From Cyanophora paradoxa (Eukaryota; Glaucocystophyceae; Cyanophorales; Cyanophoraceae): a stretch of 64,000 nucleotides of DNA. Under the pieces are notes generated by a model. That model searched no databases and was not told the origin of the DNA. It saw only the letters and a program-made list of their open reading frames with translations. Made by a program: the position numbers and the translations under genes. Shown here piece by piece: positions 21,894-29,216 of the stretch; within the stretch, counting starts at the first letter, position 1; the number at the start of each line of letters is the position of its first letter. The DNA lies in the NCBI GenBank assembly GCA_004431415.1, contig QPMI01000609.1, forward strand, positions 1-64,000. Direction: 5' to 3'.

Positions 21894-22445
21894 TCAGCGG
21901 CGACGTGACCGAGCGCTCGCAAGGGCACGGCGGACCACAGCCGCCGTGGCCCTGCGCACGTATGCATTCGAACGCCGACGAGGAGGGGGTGCGGTCAGCA
22001 GGAGGATCTGGGGCTCCGGAACTGCCATGGCAATGGGAACGGACGAACGCCGGGCCCGCGACCGCTTGGGCTTGGGGGGGCTTTGATACTCCTGGGTAAT
22101 TACAATCCGGGGGTTGTTGGTGAGATACCGTTCCTGCTCATCGATGGTCATATCCGTCCCGAATCTGTCAAGCGCGGGACCATACAATTTGAGCAAGGCC
22201 GCCGTTGGGCCGTTCTTGTTCGCGAGCGATCCCAGCAGCGACTTATTCCCAATTGGCCTCGCGTGAATAACCGCAAGCTCTTCTGGGGTATAATTATTCT
22301 CAATCGACGTGGGTCGCTTGCGTTTACCGCGGCTGGGCCCTGCCTCCACGACCTCAATGTGGTTCTCAGGGATAACAAGACGCCCGGTTCGCTTGAAGAT
22401 TTCCATCATTCCATCTAGCAGACAGGTGGATCCCGCCCTCCGCAT
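21894..22445 (-). CDS. hypothetical basic viral protein, up to 183 aa
   Basis: The frame opens at ATG 22445, but MMEIFKRTGRLVIPENHIEV (about 22406) is a more natural start. Ordered middle (YTPEELAVIHARPIGNKS, AALLKLYGPALDRFGTDM), then a strongly basic Arg/Ser tail that could bind nucleic acid. It directly follows the kinase remnant on the same strand. Confidence 0.5.
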   Translation of the reverse strand: MRRAGSTCLLDGMMEIFKRTGRLVIPENHIEVVEAGPSRGKRKRPTSIENNYTPEELAVIHARPIGNKSLLGSLANKNGPTAALLKLYGPALDRFGTDMTIDEQERYLTNNPRIVITQEYQSPPKPKRSRARRSSVPIAMAVPEPQILLLTAPPPRRRSNAYVRRATAAVVRRALASARSRRR

Positions 22446-22876
22446 CGAATCCCCGGGGTGTGATGGTGCGGATGTAGGGATCGTGCCCCTGTACGATCAT
22501 CGCCGTGTACTCCTGGAGCTTGTGGAATTCAGCCTGGCGGATCAGGACTTCGGCCGCCAGCTTCTGGGGCTGGGTCCAGCCCCGCAAATTCGAAGACCGT
22601 CTCGTCGATTCCGAACTTGGCAGTGAACGGAACCTTCAGAACAACCTGCTCCGGACCCTGCCCGGTGGGGTTCTTGATCACGTAGATTGCACCGTTGTTT
22701 CCCCTGCCCAGCTCCCCAAGTATGCTGATCTGGGTTCTGCTTGGCTCGAGGTAGAACTGGTCCATGCTCTTGAGTATGCCGGCAACCGGGCCGCTCGCCC
22801 TGCTGGTGGCGATCCTGGACCACGCAAGGAGGCACTCCCGCTTCAGGTCGCCCTCCGAGATCGTGTACCACCTCAT
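22446..22876 (-). pseudogene. protein-kinase N-lobe remnant (copy 1)
   Basis: ATG 22876 (MRWYTISEGDLKRECLLAW). A kinase glycine loop and beta-3 lysine follow: ILGELGRGNNGAIYVIK, then VVLKVPF. After a one-base shift an alpha-C-like helix continues (KLAAEVLIRQAEFHKLQEY) and reaches DPYIRTI. No catalytic HRD or DFG motif occurs downstream; another gene begins instead. Remnant of a viral Ser/Thr-type kinase, not active. Confidence 0.5.
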
Positions 22877-22928
22877 GAAAGTTGCGGGATCGGCTGCATC
22901 ATCCTTGGTCTCCCTGGGATCAGAGGCG

Positions 22929-23477
22929 CTAAGTCGTCGAAGTGGAGGGGCCGGCACCGGCCTGCGTAAGGAGATCTGCGGTTGTTGTTCCGGTTCCCAG
23001 GCCGGACGAGGATCCCGTTCCGGCGCCGGATCCGGTGCCCGTCCCCTGATCGCTACGGGGGCACCGGGGATCGTTGGGGTTCGCGGCGCAGAACATACCG
23101 ACCACCGTCCTGCAGTCCGATCCCTGGCGCATGGTGCACCCATCGACGCAGGAGTAGGAAACACGGAGATTCTTGGAGCTCTCGTAGGCCGGGTCGCCGC
23201 CCTGCCCGTAGCCCCTGTAGGAATCCACTCCCCAGGTGCCGTCGCCCCCGGCCATCGGAGAGAGGGTGGTCCCCGGCCACGATGTGTTCTCCACCCTCTG
23301 CTGAAGATGCGCCGTGAAGTCCGCATTCTGGTGACTCGGGCACGTGAGGTCCGTTCCTGTACCGTAGCAAGCCTTGATGATCTTGGGAAACTGGCACGAG
23401 AACACGAGGGGTGTCGTCACTGCATCCGCCCGATCTATGTTGGGGTGGCGAATGGGATCAACTGCAAAGGAGCTCAT
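22929..23477 (-). CDS. entry-fusion-like protein paralogue, C-terminally shortened, 182 aa
   Basis: ATG 23477 (MSSFAVDPIRHPNIDRADAV). It shares ordered blocks with the protein at 12494-13444: FSCQFPKIIKACYGTG, WPGTTLSPMAGGDGTWG, GQGGDPAYESSKNLRVSYSC and FCAANPNDPRC. It then passes into a Gly/Thr/Ser linker and stops with no membrane anchor and without the second Cys cluster. Either a soluble shortened paralogue or a gene that lost its 3' third. Divergent from the gene at 23533. Confidence 0.6.
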   Translation of the reverse strand: MSSFAVDPIRHPNIDRADAVTTPLVFSCQFPKIIKACYGTGTDLTCPSHQNADFTAHLQQRVENTSWPGTTLSPMAGGDGTWGVDSYRGYGQGGDPAYESSKNLRVSYSCVDGCTMRQGSDCRTVVGMFCAANPNDPRCPRSDQGTGTGSGAGTGSSSGLGTGTTTADLLTQAGAGPSTSTT

Positions 23478-23532
23478 TCCAGGTAATCCTATTCTGTCCT
23501 GATATTTTTTTGTGGTGCACTACGAAATAACA

Positions 23533-23841
23533 ATGGCGGATTCCAACCGGTACACGGAAGAGGAGGAGCAGGGGGGCGTTCAACGATGGCCCACGAAGCG
23601 GGCGAGGGTGCTGACGGCCCTCGGCATCGCCTGGGTCCTGGCCGGGCTAGCGGGGTTTGTATGGAGCGTGGTGTGCCTCTCCAGGAAGGGTGATTCTTGG
23701 GCCAAGGCGGGTGGGCTGATCATGTCCGCCGCGCTGGGCCCCTTCTACTGGCTGTACTACTACCTCGCCCGACGGAATGGGGGTACGTACTGCAGATCGA
23801 ATCCGGCTTTCAACCGTGGTTCGGCAGGCCTCGAGCGCTAA
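23533..23841 (+). CDS. viral two-helix membrane protein, 102 aa
   Basis: ATG 23533 (MADSNRYTEEEEQGGVQRW). Two membrane segments: ALGIAWVLAGLAGFVWSVVC and GLIMSAALGPFYWLYYYLAR. Complete. A T7 tract (23505-23511) lies in the short divergent interval shared with the gene starting at 23477, a plausible bidirectional promoter. A frameshifted relative lies at 18050-18569. Confidence 0.65.
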   Translation: MADSNRYTEEEEQGGVQRWPTKRARVLTALGIAWVLAGLAGFVWSVVCLSRKGDSWAKAGGLIMSAALGPFYWLYYYLARRNGGTYCRSNPAFNRGSAGLER

Positions 23842-24353
23842 AAGAACTTGGGGGTGACGAATTCCTTGCGAGAACTCATGGCACCGCACTGGTGGTACGT
23901 GTGGGTCTGGTGGAAGCCCCCGTAGTGGACCGGGGCGGCCGCAGGGGGGGCGCTGGACTTGCAGCCGCACTGGCGGTACCCGTGGGATCCTGTAATTCCA
24001 AGGATACCCTCTATCTTCTTCGTCCAGTTTGCGACGATCGTCTTCGGGATATCGATCCCCTCCGTCTGAGACATGCATTCGAGCGCACGCTTCAAGACGG
24101 ACAGGACGGCCTCGTCATCGACGGCGGTCGCGCCGGGGTTGGACGAGCTGAGGATCGCGAAGATGTTCAGCCCCGCTTCTCCGCTCTCCAGCGCGGCGTC
24201 CCGGATGCAGCGGTACATCGCTGGGCCCGCCGAGGAGATGCACGATGCCCCACACTTCGGGACCAAGAACCCCCCGCGGATGACTGGGAGCGGGCCAGAC
24301 CGCTCACCCCCGAGCCCGGCACCCGAGATGACCTGCACGCCGCCGAACTACCG
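23838..24353 (-). CDS. viral protein fragment, N-terminus lacks ATG, about 168 aa
   Basis: Coding starts right after an in-frame TAG (FGGVQVISGAGLGGERSG) at the inner edge of a palindrome. The first ATG is 45 codons in (MYRCIRDAALES). The body is well ordered (LNIFAILSSSNPGATAVDDE, AVLSVLKRALECMSQTEG, TIVANWTKKIEGILG) and ends KEFVTPKFF. I read it as the C-terminal part of a larger viral protein. Family unknown. Confidence 0.5.
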
Positions 24354-24493
24354 TGTCGACCTCTTCGAAATTGAGTCCGGCCTATATGAGACGAACTTTT
24401 GAGTCGCGATGAAAAAAAAGTTTTTTTGTGAAAACTTCGATCGAGACCCATAAGGGGGGGGCTCTCGAAATCGAGGGGGTCGACACGGTTTGT
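24344..24493. repeat. imperfect palindrome (about 150 bp) centred on an A8/T7 pair
   Basis: The outer arms CCGTGTCGACC and GGTCGACACGG pair perfectly; the inner arms match only partly. The centre is A8 (24412-24419) next to T7 (24421-24427). It lies between the 5'-truncated frame ending at 24353 and the kinase remnant starting at 24511, so it marks a junction. Confidence 0.55.
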
Positions 24494-24510
24494 AAAAAAC
24501 TGGACAGATG

Positions 24511-25061
24511 TCAAATCGCAGCGCTAAGGAATTCCGGCAAAACGTCCAGGTCGCCCTCGGAAGCAGGACCGAGGCACACGCCCATGCGTTGGAGCTCCTT
24601 GCGGCCCTGGAACCCGGCGGCCTGGCTGGATTCAATTCTTGGGCATCTCATCAGATCGAGTCCATGGAGGCCACACTCGAACCAACGCAGGATTTGGCGC
24701 TCGAGCTTGTGGATGCCCTCTTTACTGCAACCCCCAGGGATGCAGGGGATTCGCCCCCCTGGAGACTGCATTTTCCCACGATACCAAACGAGCCTTTCCC
24801 CAGATCTATGTCAGAGCAGATCTGATCAATCAAATGGGGTGGGATGTAGCGGTGGCTCGGCATGTTGGCATCGAAACTCGCACTCGAAAACCTATATGAG
24901 GGGCCGCCAAGCCTCTGTAGCGCTGAAGAAATGCCCATGAAAATACCTCGTATGTCTTGAATGGAATCGTGATCCGGGATGAGCGTTGGATCATTTTGAA
25001 TTCGATCTTCAAATTTCCACCTAAGGGCATTGAACTCTTGAAAAATTGCCCCAGTAGACAT
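24511..25061 (-). pseudogene. protein-kinase N-lobe remnant (copy 2), frameshifted
   Basis: ATG 25061 (MSTGAIFQEFNALRWKF). After a helical N-terminus it shows a kinase glycine loop and beta-3 lysine: DIDLGKGSFGIVGKCSLQGG, then VAVKRAS. The frame then drifts into low-quality sequence, but the next frame carries HKLERQILRWFE and GPASEGDLDVLPEFL, which fit the alpha-C helix and hinge. No HRD or DFG motif follows; the palindrome at 24344-24493 interrupts. Inactive remnant. Confidence 0.5.
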
Positions 25062-25103
25062 TGTACGCAAATCCTATAAACGCAGATAATTCTTCCTACA
25101 CGA

Positions 25104-26192
25104 CTAATCGGATATCTGGATAGCGTCTCGGGCAGTTTTGCCATCACGGGGGCGCGAATCCGATGGACCGAAGGAGCCCAGAAACTGTAGGTCCCCCCCA
25201 GAAGAGACGCGGGGCTGGACACGGGCTGGGGGCTGGCGGTCATAGTTGTACCGCACCTGCGAAATGCGGAAAGGCTGGGCGGAGGGCGGGGTGGGCACCG
25301 GTTCCTGATAGTTGTACCTCACTTGGGAAATGCGGAAAGGCTGGGCGGCGGGCGGGGTAGGCACCCGAACAGGGGGTTCCGGATAGTTATACCGCACTCG
25401 CGAAATATCGAAAGGCCGGGCGGCTGGTGGGTTAGGCATACTTCCCGCAGGATCGGTATCGTAGTTGTACCGCACTTGTGAAATATCAAAAGGCTGGGCG
25501 GCGGGTGGGGTAGGCACGCGGCGGGGGGGTTCCGGGATGGTTACCGCAGCATCCCGAGCGGGCTGGCCGTAATTGTAAGCAATAGGGAATGGTAAGTTGG
25601 GCCGGGGAGGCCCTTCGTGCCTTGCCCGGTGTGGTGCAGGTTCCTCCTCCTCGGGGGAAGCCAGAGGACGCTTACGGGTTGCTACTGGTTGCGGGTGGAT
25701 GTCGAGTCGCCTAAACTCAGCAGGCTGCCTGCCAGGTCGGGGGCCTGTCAGGACAGCGGCAGGGGGCTGGGCCGCTATGACCAAGTGGATGCCGTTGTGT
25801 CTCCCGTTCATGAAGACGTAGCGCATGTACCGATCGTTCGCGATCGCACTCTTGTTGAAAAGGCAATCGTCCAGAACGATGAACACGCCAGGTGGCTTTT
25901 GTCCCGTCTTCGCAATCCTCTGCTGGTTCTTGACGATTCCCTTGATGACATCGGGATCGTACTCTGCATGGATGAACAGGCCCGGGCAGTGCTTGGACCA
26001 TGTTGGGTTCGCCGGCGATTCCGTGGGGGAGAAGATGACCCCGGAATCTATGTGCCGGTAGTGGTACATCAGATCGAGCATCAGGGTTGTCTTCCCTGAA
26101 CCCCGCCGCCCAATCACACCGAAGACTCGGTAACCCGAGAAGTGTTTCGGATCGAACTTCCTGAGGTGCAGGCTCTGACCCCCGGGCGGCAT
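25104..26192 (-). CDS. A32-like packaging ATPase, C-terminal third replaced by proline-rich repeats, 362 aa
   Basis: ATG 26192 (MPPGGQSLHLRKFDPKHF). FtsK/HerA-type P-loop: Walker A GRRGSGKT at residues 28-35, Walker B FIVLDDC with Asp108-Asp109, and the sensor stretch GIHLVIAAQ ending at Gln142. This is the pattern of the A32-type genome-packaging ATPase of giant viruses. Homologues continue about 100 residues beyond the Gln; here the frame instead enters Pro/Arg-rich sequence with four or five copies of a unit containing PFDISQVRYNY or PFRISQVRYNY (about residues 230-330), ending RDAIQISD. The frame is open, so a protein could be made, but the ATPase core is incomplete. Confidence 0.75.
   Translation of the reverse strand: MPPGGQSLHLRKFDPKHFSGYRVFGVIGRRGSGKTTLMLDLMYHYRHIDSGVIFSPTESPANPTWSKHCPGLFIHAEYDPDVIKGIVKNQQRIAKTGQKPPGVFIVLDDCLFNKSAIANDRYMRYVFMNGRHNGIHLVIAAQPPAAVLTGPRPGRQPAEFRRLDIHPQPVATRKRPLASPEEEEPAPHRARHEGPPRPNLPFPIAYNYGQPARDAAVTIPEPPRRVPTPPAAQPFDISQVRYNYDTDPAGSMPNPPAARPFDISRVRYNYPEPPVRVPTPPAAQPFRISQVRYNYQEPVPTPPSAQPFRISQVRYNYDRQPPARVQPRVSSGGDLQFLGSFGPSDSRPRDGKTARDAIQISD
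25240..25530 (-). repeat. tandem repeats encoding PTPPAAQPF-(D/R)IS-VRYNY
   Basis: Four or five units of about 60-75 bases encode variants of PAAQPFDISQVRYNY. A related TRYNYNP segment appears in the plus-strand frame at 27227-27745, so the repeat type is shared by two viral genes. Confidence 0.65.
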
Positions 26193-26241
26193 CCTTCAGG
26201 TGTTGCCGCGGGGAAAAATCGGGGGGCCACGAACACGCTGT

Positions 26242-26718
26242 TTATGCAGAGACCTTGACAAGCCTGAATGATGCATTCCAACCGGGCATCTTCTTCTGGA
26301 CAGGCCGGCTGCGGCCCACCTTCTTGGATGCCTGCACCCTGAGCACAAGATGGACGGCCCTGCTCTGGGCCCACTCTATGTACTCGTTGTCTCGATCGAT
26401 CGACCTGGAGTACCAGGCGCTCCGGGAATGGATCTGACTCTTCATTCGCTGAATGGCCTTCTTGTGGCTCGCTTCCACGGCCCGCGGCCTCAGGCTCCCT
26501 TTCCGTGAACCAACCGTTGTTCTCATGCGGGCAAGCTCGGCTTCCAGTGCAAAAAGCTGCCCGTGAAGCTCGTCTATCTCCAGGGGCCAGGCCCGTACGA
26601 GCGCGTCCCTGCGCGCTATGATGGCCGGAATTCTCTTTTCAAGTTCCTGCAGCTCATAGTATTCCTTTGTCGCCTTTCCCACGGGCTTGTAAACACGGCT
26701 TGATTTCGTCTGCGTCAT
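26242..26718 (-). CDS. coiled-coil viral protein, 158 aa
   Basis: Taken from ATG 26718 (MTQTKSSRVYKPVGKATKEY); the longer upstream frame lacks coding character. Helical, heptad-like centre (YELQELEKRIPAIIARRDAL, LHGQLFALEAELARMRTTVG) and a basic C-terminus. Complete. It lies just upstream of the ATPase on the same strand, as if co-transcribed. Confidence 0.6.
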   Translation of the reverse strand: MTQTKSSRVYKPVGKATKEYYELQELEKRIPAIIARRDALVRAWPLEIDELHGQLFALEAELARMRTTVGSRKGSLRPRAVEASHKKAIQRMKSQIHSRSAWYSRSIDRDNEYIEWAQSRAVHLVLRVQASKKVGRSRPVQKKMPGWNASFRLVKVSA

Positions 26719-26777
26719 TCCCCCGGTCGTGTTGCAAGGCGGGCAAGAAAATAATACAGGATGAGCGTAATCGGCGA

Positions 26778-27236
26778 TCAAAGGGGGGTGGGGGCCTGAG
26801 GGAGGGCGAGGAGTTTGGAAATGGCCTTGATGATCCCCTCCCTGTCGAGGCTCGCATCCTGGAGGACCTTTGCGGCGTTCATCCGCAGCTGCTCCTTTGT
26901 CAGGTGCTCGAAGTTGTACACGTTGAAAGTCGAGACCCGGATGCACGAATTGCACGTGATGAGCGCGTCACTTCCGCCCACGATGGTGAGATCTGCAACG
27001 CGCACGCGAACCTCCGACAGCTCGGGGCAGTCGGGGTGCGAGAAGCCCGGTAGGATGAGGAGCTGCCCCTCGGCGACCGGTCTGTTCCAGAGCGTGCCGT
27101 ACAGGAAGTCGACTAGCTTGTGGTCGTGGTCCCTGGTGATCCTGTCCATCGCAGGGTCCAGGAAGATGACTGTGCAGCTCAGCACGGTCCCGAGGTCGTG
27201 CAAGACCTCAACAGCAACGGTCTTAGATGCACCAGG
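26778..27236 (-). CDS. viral protein fragment, no ATG at 5' end, about 152 aa
   Basis: Reading begins directly after a TGA as WEPPGASKTVAVEVLHDLG with no ATG for over 60 codons. The body is convincing (CTVIFLDPAMDRITRDHDHK, LLILPGFSHPDCPELSEVRV, DLTIVGGSDALITCNSCIRV, LTKEQLRMNAAKVLQDASLD). It is head-to-head with the RING-like frame at 27227, which also lacks its N-terminal part. No family recognised. Confidence 0.5.
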   Translation of the reverse strand, partial: PGASKTVAVEVLHDLGTVLSCTVIFLDPAMDRITRDHDHKLVDFLYGTLWNRPVAEGQLLILPGFSHPDCPELSEVRVRVADLTIVGGSDALITCNSCIRVSTFNVYNFEHLTKEQLRMNAAKVLQDASLDREGIIKAISKLLALPQAPTPL

Positions 27237-27745
27237 GGGCTCCCATCAATTTCTGCAGGAACCCCGCGCACGGCAGACTCTGCCTTGCGTGCTTCAAAAC
27301 CTGGGTAGAGGCCAAGGTGAGGTGCCTGGAAGATAACAGGCCCGTTGCGATGAACCGCACGCTCTTCCAGGTACAGCAGGCGGGGCAGGTGGAAGCCGGC
27401 AATGCATCCTTCCGCCCCCCAACCAGGTACAACTACAACCCGCCCCCTCCACGCAACACAGCCCCCCCAACCCGGTCCGATCCAGTACGGCCCGCGCCCC
27501 CAGATGGTCTACCGGCCCCCTTCCGCCCCCCACCCCGGTACGACCCGACCCGCCCCAGCTTTTACCCGGCTCGACGAGTTCCACAGGCCGGTGCAGGGGC
27601 GCGAATGTTTGGTTACCTCACGCAGGCCGGCAGGGGCCTAGCGACCGCTGTCAAGGTCACAAGAGAGTTCATGGGCAGGGTAGATGCGGCACGCAGGGAA
27701 ATAGAGGTGAGGGACAGGACGAACCCGGCAAATCTGCCAATCAGA
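27227..27745 (+). pseudogene. RING-finger C-terminal half fused to proline/RYNY-rich tail
   Basis: An ATG at 27227 follows a TAG directly. The first residues already contain the second half of a RING-type zinc site (INFCRNPAHGRLCLACFKTW, CLEDNRPV). The leading C-x2-C pair is missing. A Pro/Tyr-rich region (TRYNYNP, RPPPRYDPTRPSFYP) and a helical part (FGYLTQAGRGLATAVKVTRE) follow before coding fades near 27745. Interpreted as a 5'-truncated viral RING protein. Confidence 0.45.
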
Positions 27746-28460
27746 GGAAACCAGACCGCTGCCCACATTGCGGTACATGCCGACCTGGATGGTGACGACG
27801 AGCGTCCGGAGCGATTTGGGGATGTCGTCCTTTGCCCTGGAGAAGGCAAGGGGGTCGATGTAGCGCGGCACCGAGTAGTTGTAGATGCGTCCATCCAGGT
27901 AGACCTCCTCGAGGCCTGGGAGGCCCCGCAGGTGTGCGAAGGCCTACTGTCTGTACGCCGGAAACACACGCTTCACCCAGAACTCCCTGCCCTGGATCGG
28001 CCACCTGTTCCGAAAGACGACCGGCTCCAGTACCGGAGGAGGCCGACTGCGGGCGGGGCCGGGAGGAGGACGACGAGGAGGACGCCATATGCATTCCACC
28101 CTGGGGGCTGAATCTTTTCCGGCCCGCGCAAACGCGGTGGTGCCGGGCGTACAGTTCCCTGAGGGTCGCACGGTGCTTGGCTAGCGATGGAAAGTGCTTG
28201 CCACCGAAAGGATAAGAGGCAAAGGGGGGTGCAGGAGTCCCGTTGTCACGGTAGTCCGGCATGCACGAGGCACAGTGAAAGGCGACCCCCTCCAAGAGGC
28301 AGTGCATGGAGCCAAGAGCCAAGGCCATCGAGCCTTCCTGTGCGGGCCCCTCTAGGGATCCGCCCTGGCCTACCAGGGTTTCAAAGGCCCTCTGCGCTCC
28401 TGCGAGTCGTTGGACTCTAAGGCAGGCCCGGCTTGCTGCATCGGCTTCCAGTTCGCTCAT
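27741..28460 (-). pseudogene. LRR-like viral protein with in-frame stop and frameshift
   Basis: ATG 28460 (MSELEADAASRACLRVQRL). It reads through MHCLLEGVAFHCASCMPDY and HRATLRELYARHHRVCAGRK to a Ser/Arg-rich linker. After a shift, VFRNRWPIQGREFWVKRVF reaches a TAG at about 27945, and the same frame continues as HLRGLPGLEEVYLDGRIYNY, YIDPLAFSRAKDDIPKSLRT and LVVTIQVGMYRN. The last part resembles a leucine-rich repeat. The in-frame stop is hard to explain by a simple sequencing indel. Confidence 0.5.
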
Positions 28461-28486
28461 ATTGGCAGTACACGGGACGCTACCCC

Positions 28487-28735
28487 CTACAGCCCACACT
28501 TCTGCAGCTGGTCCGGACGCATGGGGCGGAAGTGGGTGAACCCCATCTCCATCAGGAGGTCAAGGCGGTGTGCCATCGCCTCCTCGAGCGTGTCGAACTG
28601 GGCGGCCTCCTCGTCATCCCCGAGCCGGTCCGATGTCCACTTGGTCGTTCCGGCAATTTCGGTCCTCCCGTGGACGAAGAACTTGCCGGATTCAGTATCT
28701 TTCTGCACCAGGAGCGGGAGGTGGAATCCTCACCG
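28487..28735 (-). CDS. C-terminal fragment of a viral protein, about 80 aa
   Basis: Follows a TGA directly: GFHLPLLVQKDTESGKFFVH, then TEIAGTTKWTSDRLG and TLEEAMAHRLDLLMEMGFTH, stop at 28487. There is no ATG near its 5' end. It abuts the Cys-rich protein upstream in another frame. Either an independent fragment or the frameshifted tail of that gene. Confidence 0.45.
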
Positions 28736-28739
28736 GGGG

Positions 28740-29208
28740 GGCATCCGGTGGCGGGACAGACATTGGGCGTCTCCCCTTCAAAGGCACAATCCCCGCAGCC
28801 GTTTCTGTAAGAGCTGGCCATCTCGCACCCGGGACCCCGGCAGGCCGAACCGTTGCCCCCACAGTCTCCACAGTCGTCACGGTGGATGCCCGCTGGGCAT
28901 CCCCTGTCTGTGCAGAGGTTCCCATTGCCACCACACATGCCGCACGCATCCCGAATCATCCCAGGGGGGCATCCCTTGGAGGTGCACGTAGAGTTGTCAC
29001 CCCCACATATTCCACATGCATCCGGGGGCTCCCCCAGCCGGCAGTTGAACACAACATTGTTCTCTTCGGGGGAGGTTGTTCCAGTGACCTCCAGGAGATC
29101 TCGTGCCCTTGATCTGGAGGCGCGGACCGACAGGAAGGTAGCGTAGGCTGCGGCCGCTATCAGGATGATCAGGATAACCGCCTGGTCGATACCTGTCCGA
29201 CCAGACAT
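28740..29208 (-). CDS. membrane-anchored Cys-rich repeat protein
   Basis: ATG 29208 (MSGRTGIDQAVILIILIAAA). An N-terminal membrane anchor is followed by four repeats of a D-x-CG-x-CGG-x-C module: DACGICGGDNSTC, DACGMCGGNGNLC, DDCGDCGGNGSAC, NGCGDCAFEG. The modules alternate with GCPPG segments. The module resembles calcium-binding Cys-rich repeats of extracellular proteins, so a virion-surface role is plausible. The tail after GCPPGEDS is out of frame or truncated. The 111-aa protein at 15768 carries one related module. Confidence 0.6.
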
Positions 29209-29216
29209 GCATCGAG

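Noticed and set aside
24508-24825. Plus-strand 105-aa frame (MSNRSAKEFRQNVQ)
   Set aside because: It is antisense to a kinase remnant whose motifs can be followed on the minus strand.
25240-25530. CRISPR-like array
   Set aside because: The repeats lie in frame inside one protein and encode PAAQPF-RYNY units; there are no unique spacers.
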